Source: an uncultured Clostridium sp.
GTDB taxonomy: Bacteria; Bacillota; Clostridia; Lachnospirales; Lachnospiraceae
Assembly (NCBI GenBank): GCA_947644195.1
Contig: CANRZB010000039.1
Span: 1-37,937, forward strand
DNA: 37,937 nt
Reading direction: 5' to 3'
In this document: piece after piece, positions 37,301 through 37,937 of the stretch
Position numbering within the stretch: the first letter of the stretch is position 1
How the letters are laid out: each line of letters begins with the position of its first letter
Program-made: the position numbers and the translations under genes
Notes under the pieces: generated by a model
The model's input: only the letters and a program-made list of their open reading frames with translations
Database searches by the model: none
What the model was told of the DNA's origin: nothing

Positions 37301-37590
37301 TGAAGGATTCCACCGGGCAAACGATTGCTGATATTGATTGTGCAACTAAAGATGTGTTGATTGAGGTAAAAAAATCGGTTTCTTCTATAAATAAATCCCA
37401 ACAATTTTTAAAATATTCAGATTTAAATGATATTAATTATATAAATGTAGCAGGTAAAAAGATCGTATTATATATTGATGAATCTTTGGAGAATATTAGT
37501 GCAATGGACAAAGCAAAACTTGATAGAATAGAGAAAATGGGAGTTAAAATAGTAAGTGGATTAGAGGGGTTGAAAGGAGTAATAGAATAA
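31354..37590 (+). CDS. Giant secreted protein: CBM2-like head, repeat stalk, C-terminal PD-(D/E)xK nuclease-like toxin tip (2078 aa)
   Basis: GAGGT precedes the ATG. The Sec signal peptide covers residues 1-36 (basic start, hydrophobic ILVILLAFAIVCTSL, cleavage near RAA). Residues ~40-150 resemble family 2 carbohydrate-binding modules (IAGEIIITNT, WQITLPW, LAPGASVNIGFLAEG). Residues ~155-296 are a Pro/Thr-rich linker. Residues ~297-1690 are repetitive beta-strand-rich stalk. A hydrophobic Ala/Gly/Leu segment (about 1703-1755) and a helical region follow. The C-terminal ~120 residues have a restriction-endonuclease-like motif: Asp1995 in ADIDCA, Glu2004 and Lys2006 in LIEVKKS, with Glu1961 in the preceding helix. 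No LPxTG or Cys-lipobox was seen. The layout resembles WapA-type contact-dependent toxins with another stalk. The domain calls are motif-based; the toxin role is inferred. Confidence 0.8.
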   Translation: MKTYHKRGTRILVILLAFAIVCTSLPYTPVISVRAAQTGDQKTWYEASSRINASWGGNIAGEIIITNTDCQARREWQITLPWQVQINSMWNGRYEQTDDGWFITPMDYNMELAPGASVNIGFLAEGEDHELGRLSENSFFTSLGVSITDQKDRENPTDPPMESASAVPKEEPSELPTAVPTQEPSENPAATSTGIPAATSTGIPAATPTGIPTEQPTAAPTQEPLETPTAAPTERPSEQPTAIPTQTALETPTAAPIQTPSIFPTIVPTQFPSEQPTVTPTNVPSETPSASPTANPIGDFYVYTDTVLNEDLVCGNLFLMDGCLVNNGHSITVQKSYFQNGGECILDNTDLIVTESARINAGKFDIRKSSITLGGDLHAEHTASLCFSDSAIQMEGSFIGAVSQTVKLTGGELCIGKDFKVRGRFNAFAQTKIRVGGDVCITGMGAMNPDVYQKTTVDILDMEIGGDLLMDSSGWSKFCKGQIVLRGNLIQTAPSTRKSFKVLDGFLLKFCGEKKQKIELLYPEETTLGIMDFRETPAIEVPDVLCGEQVYDFSKIGKKKSLRLDLNHVELVQDEIIDCENLEWNMGKILGRGYSLSVRGNLVLRGGEQFALSEGTFAVDNLTIDGIKSVYLREEVVKIAGDLLCDTSDFFSQYAGETVIGGNLVVKRGEYMVYRDGNTEIAGDVCVEDQGYLTLQDGNMEIGGSLWIKSEQKSYLDADQILLHGNLVQTADSAFNSLEIGNSCRMVFCGDTRQSIQMAYPYSTKLGILDFRQATEVEIPDEVWASRIYDFSKIGEMESLKLELSNMRLVQDETIRCHHLELVNTNLSIRGFQWTVIGDMTMRRGGDLYCREGSLTAENLILDNIHDGFLTEASLKVSENFVCSAQLVVDLSKIHMQVGKDMTIQKGNCRVFTEGDIRVGGDVRVEGQGALQLDPNNYDNIPDNMVMKIGGSLWIASQNHSQLKEGKLFLHGNLIQTEAASSESLSVDKSFFLEFCGNQKQKIDLAYPKTTYLGTMDFRKATEIEVTDLLCGTQVIDFSKINNKQKLKLGLDDVTLVQDEVIDCQEVEWTGGSLKGYGYDFTVRGNLTMVGGKGLNLQKGIFLVERNLEMRDSQQLYMRECNLAVENLLIQSVGSVSFSDNTVNIEKDFSCAVKNGAGNGGILSVGGNFTIREGNFTQLHEGQTEVQGNVRIIQMGAFNLSSNYILQKYALARIHGNLLFDSSGQSVFHSGRIIIDGNITQVEHTDIDNIVIDGKGFHFELCGSVEQTIDLPGVYEGLNLDLSKSKAVRLKQDYSGSRLIGAEKIVSEDVDRFLDYEDVTLTGDGKIPGNLNCYGNLHINGNHLEVKGDCTQTGSVHITDGGSLEVSGDYIAKQGILSVTGKVHVKGDVRIKRNASVSLAGEKCHFLVEGDYVSASRAEILNRTFDGILELKGDFIQKDSALTAGINLSDIQVIFSGDQTQSVMMPEEKEFGPVRRLDMRDAAEVNLNGIVVQAKQIAGFSQLRTSRELVLKDSMVILEQNETYSGNISMFDSYLACNGYTFCITDGGNLEQMEGVVKPDHGTLYVDGNYSMVGNSILQMIQPDDLLQVKGDFCTDSAFSHEIFLTSGRMELWGDFNQGGAPDSFATTKDFVIAFMGKDQWAHFDDDNLSRFKNIDPDYREVHMRDEPLVFAGRLSYRVLKGVLSGLQEALGINELNGVTVAYLAGIGLTLTAATVLTSGFILAAIGVLGSVVMAITSLISMAEAAHGIYSTAVGPGTSYDKAEAYAHDITLLVLSAINLKGSLTMLSNSVSLCRSAGKELAARKTRLRPSEVIAQARSSKHIVDFDDLISFAGDYLDADGVTFLRETMSEHADCKNVSDLRDVARILELGKEKTGRYLTKEEIKAGLNTLWDDGGVEGAVVAVEQWAKGGGISVAKETNRYVDYLNRAGNKIRIPKQPGKTIDQAITAKLNSKNVGEQIEAKVANYVRNELGKEVTDFRNAVKDSTGQTIADIDCATKDVLIEVKKSVSSINKSQQFLKYSDLNDINYINVAGKKIVLYIDESLENISAMDKAKLDRIEKMGVKIVSGLEGLKGVIE
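31918..31989 (+). repeat. 24-base tandem repeat in the Pro/Thr linker
   Basis: Three nearly identical 24-base units (31918-31941, 31942-31965, 31966-31989) encode AATSTGIP, AATSTGIP and AATPTGIP. Only one base differs in the third copy. They sit in a wider PTxxPT(Q/E)xPSExPT linker (about 31818-32245), likely extended and possibly O-glycosylated. Confidence 0.9.
32809..35960 (+). repeat. Five long stalk modules inside the giant protein
   Basis: A motif of the form (H/R/D/K)G(N/D)(L/I/F)xQ starts at residues 486, 724, 971, 1236 and 1432 (bases 32809, 33523, 34264, 35059, 35647). In the first three copies it is followed at fixed spacing by FCGxxxQxI, YPxxTxLGxMDFR and DFSKI, then LVQDExIxC. 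The last two copies are diverged. Module length is about 200-265 residues. Between them run short GGxLxIxxxG-type strands, as in a right-handed beta-helix. The repeats are clear by eye; the fold is inferred. Confidence 0.8.
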
Positions 37591-37937
37591 TGGCTTCATC
37601 AGGTTATATTTTAAAAAGACAAGAGGAAGTAGAATTTAACAGATTGATTCATGACGTAACTCTTGCTGCTAATCATGCTGGATTAGAGGCAAGAATTGAT
37701 TCAGATGTGTATGAAGATGATTATGGTGTTGGTGTCTATACTATGGGGAATATAGCAGATACCTACGAAGAAATACCACAAGCTCAACAGTGGCGGATGT
37801 ATATGTATTCAAATGATATATATATTCATAGATTTGATCATATGGTTAAAAATGGGCATTTGATTATAGTGATGCTTATAGAACGTATTTCAGATTGCGA
37901 ACAAATTTTGCTGGATTTTCTATTTGAATATTTAGCG
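37590..37937 (+). CDS. Probable cognate immunity protein, truncated at window end
   Basis: ATG 37590 overlaps the toxin stop (TAATG), and AAAGGAG lies 10 bases upstream. The frame is open for 116 codons to the right edge with no stop. The start reads MASSGYILKRQEEVEFNRLI. The visible part is acidic to neutral with mixed alpha/beta character and no signal peptide or membrane helix, so it is cytoplasmic. I recognise no family. Its position straight after a nuclease-like toxin tip, its small size so far and its equally low GC content are what is expected of an immunity protein. The function is inferred from context only. Confidence 0.7.
   Translation, partial: MASSGYILKRQEEVEFNRLIHDVTLAANHAGLEARIDSDVYEDDYGVGVYTMGNIADTYEEIPQAQQWRMYMYSNDIYIHRFDHMVKNGHLIIVMLIERISDCEQILLDFLFEYLA

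Overview
The window looks like chromosomal DNA from a Gram-positive anaerobe of class Clostridia, most likely Lachnospiraceae. This rests on AGGAGG-type ribosome binding sites, sigma-A promoters close to consensus, compact operons with ATGA overlaps, and the gene content (VanRS-like two-component system, YqeY, PUA-less ProB, CobD-like aminotransferase). No tRNA, rRNA, insertion sequence, prophage or CRISPR array was found. The placement is an inference from style and content, not from a marker gene.

Layout. (1) 1-2.8 kb: a two-gene ABC exporter; the first gene is cut by the left edge. It ends at a bidirectional terminator shared with a converging GH2 glycosidase (2.8-5.7 kb, minus). (2) 5.9-10.1 kb: housekeeping genes. 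These are a thioredoxin reductase, a translationally coupled trio (cell-wall amidase, RdgB, YfcE-type phosphoesterase) and serine acetyltransferase (minus). (3) 10.2-12.3 kb: a consensus sigma-A promoter drives a MarR regulator overlapping a citrate synthase gene. (4) 12.5-27.2 kb: a long, tightly packed plus-strand operon. It holds a response regulator, a sensor kinase, a secreted/membrane protein with a GATase-like fold, an ABC-2 ATPase and permease, a coiled-coil membrane protein with a Gly/Asn/Ser tract, a MoxR ATPase, a DUF58 protein and a 1545-residue protein with three von Willebrand A domains. Together they look like a MoxR/DUF58/vWA envelope chaperone machine joined to an ABC-2 transporter and placed beside its own two-component system. 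(5) 27.2-31.0 kb: proB, a CobD/HisC-like aminotransferase (minus), a membrane-anchored EIIA-Glc protein whose auxiliary histidine is replaced, and YqeY (minus).

(6) 31.0-37.9 kb is the most striking part. A 2078-residue Sec-secreted protein has a CBM2-like N-terminus, a Pro/Thr-rich linker, about 1400 residues of repetitive, probably beta-helical, stalk in at least five modules, a hydrophobic Ala/Gly-rich segment, and a C-terminal PD-(D/E)xK nuclease-like tip. A small ORF that could encode immunity follows at once and runs off the right edge. Base composition falls sharply at the tip, as expected for a swapped toxin/immunity cassette. Upstream lie four hexamers at 11-bp spacing, resembling the site of an OmpR/PhoP-type regulator, just ahead of a -10 box. 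This architecture resembles WapA-type polymorphic toxins, but with a non-RHS stalk and a carbohydrate-binding head.
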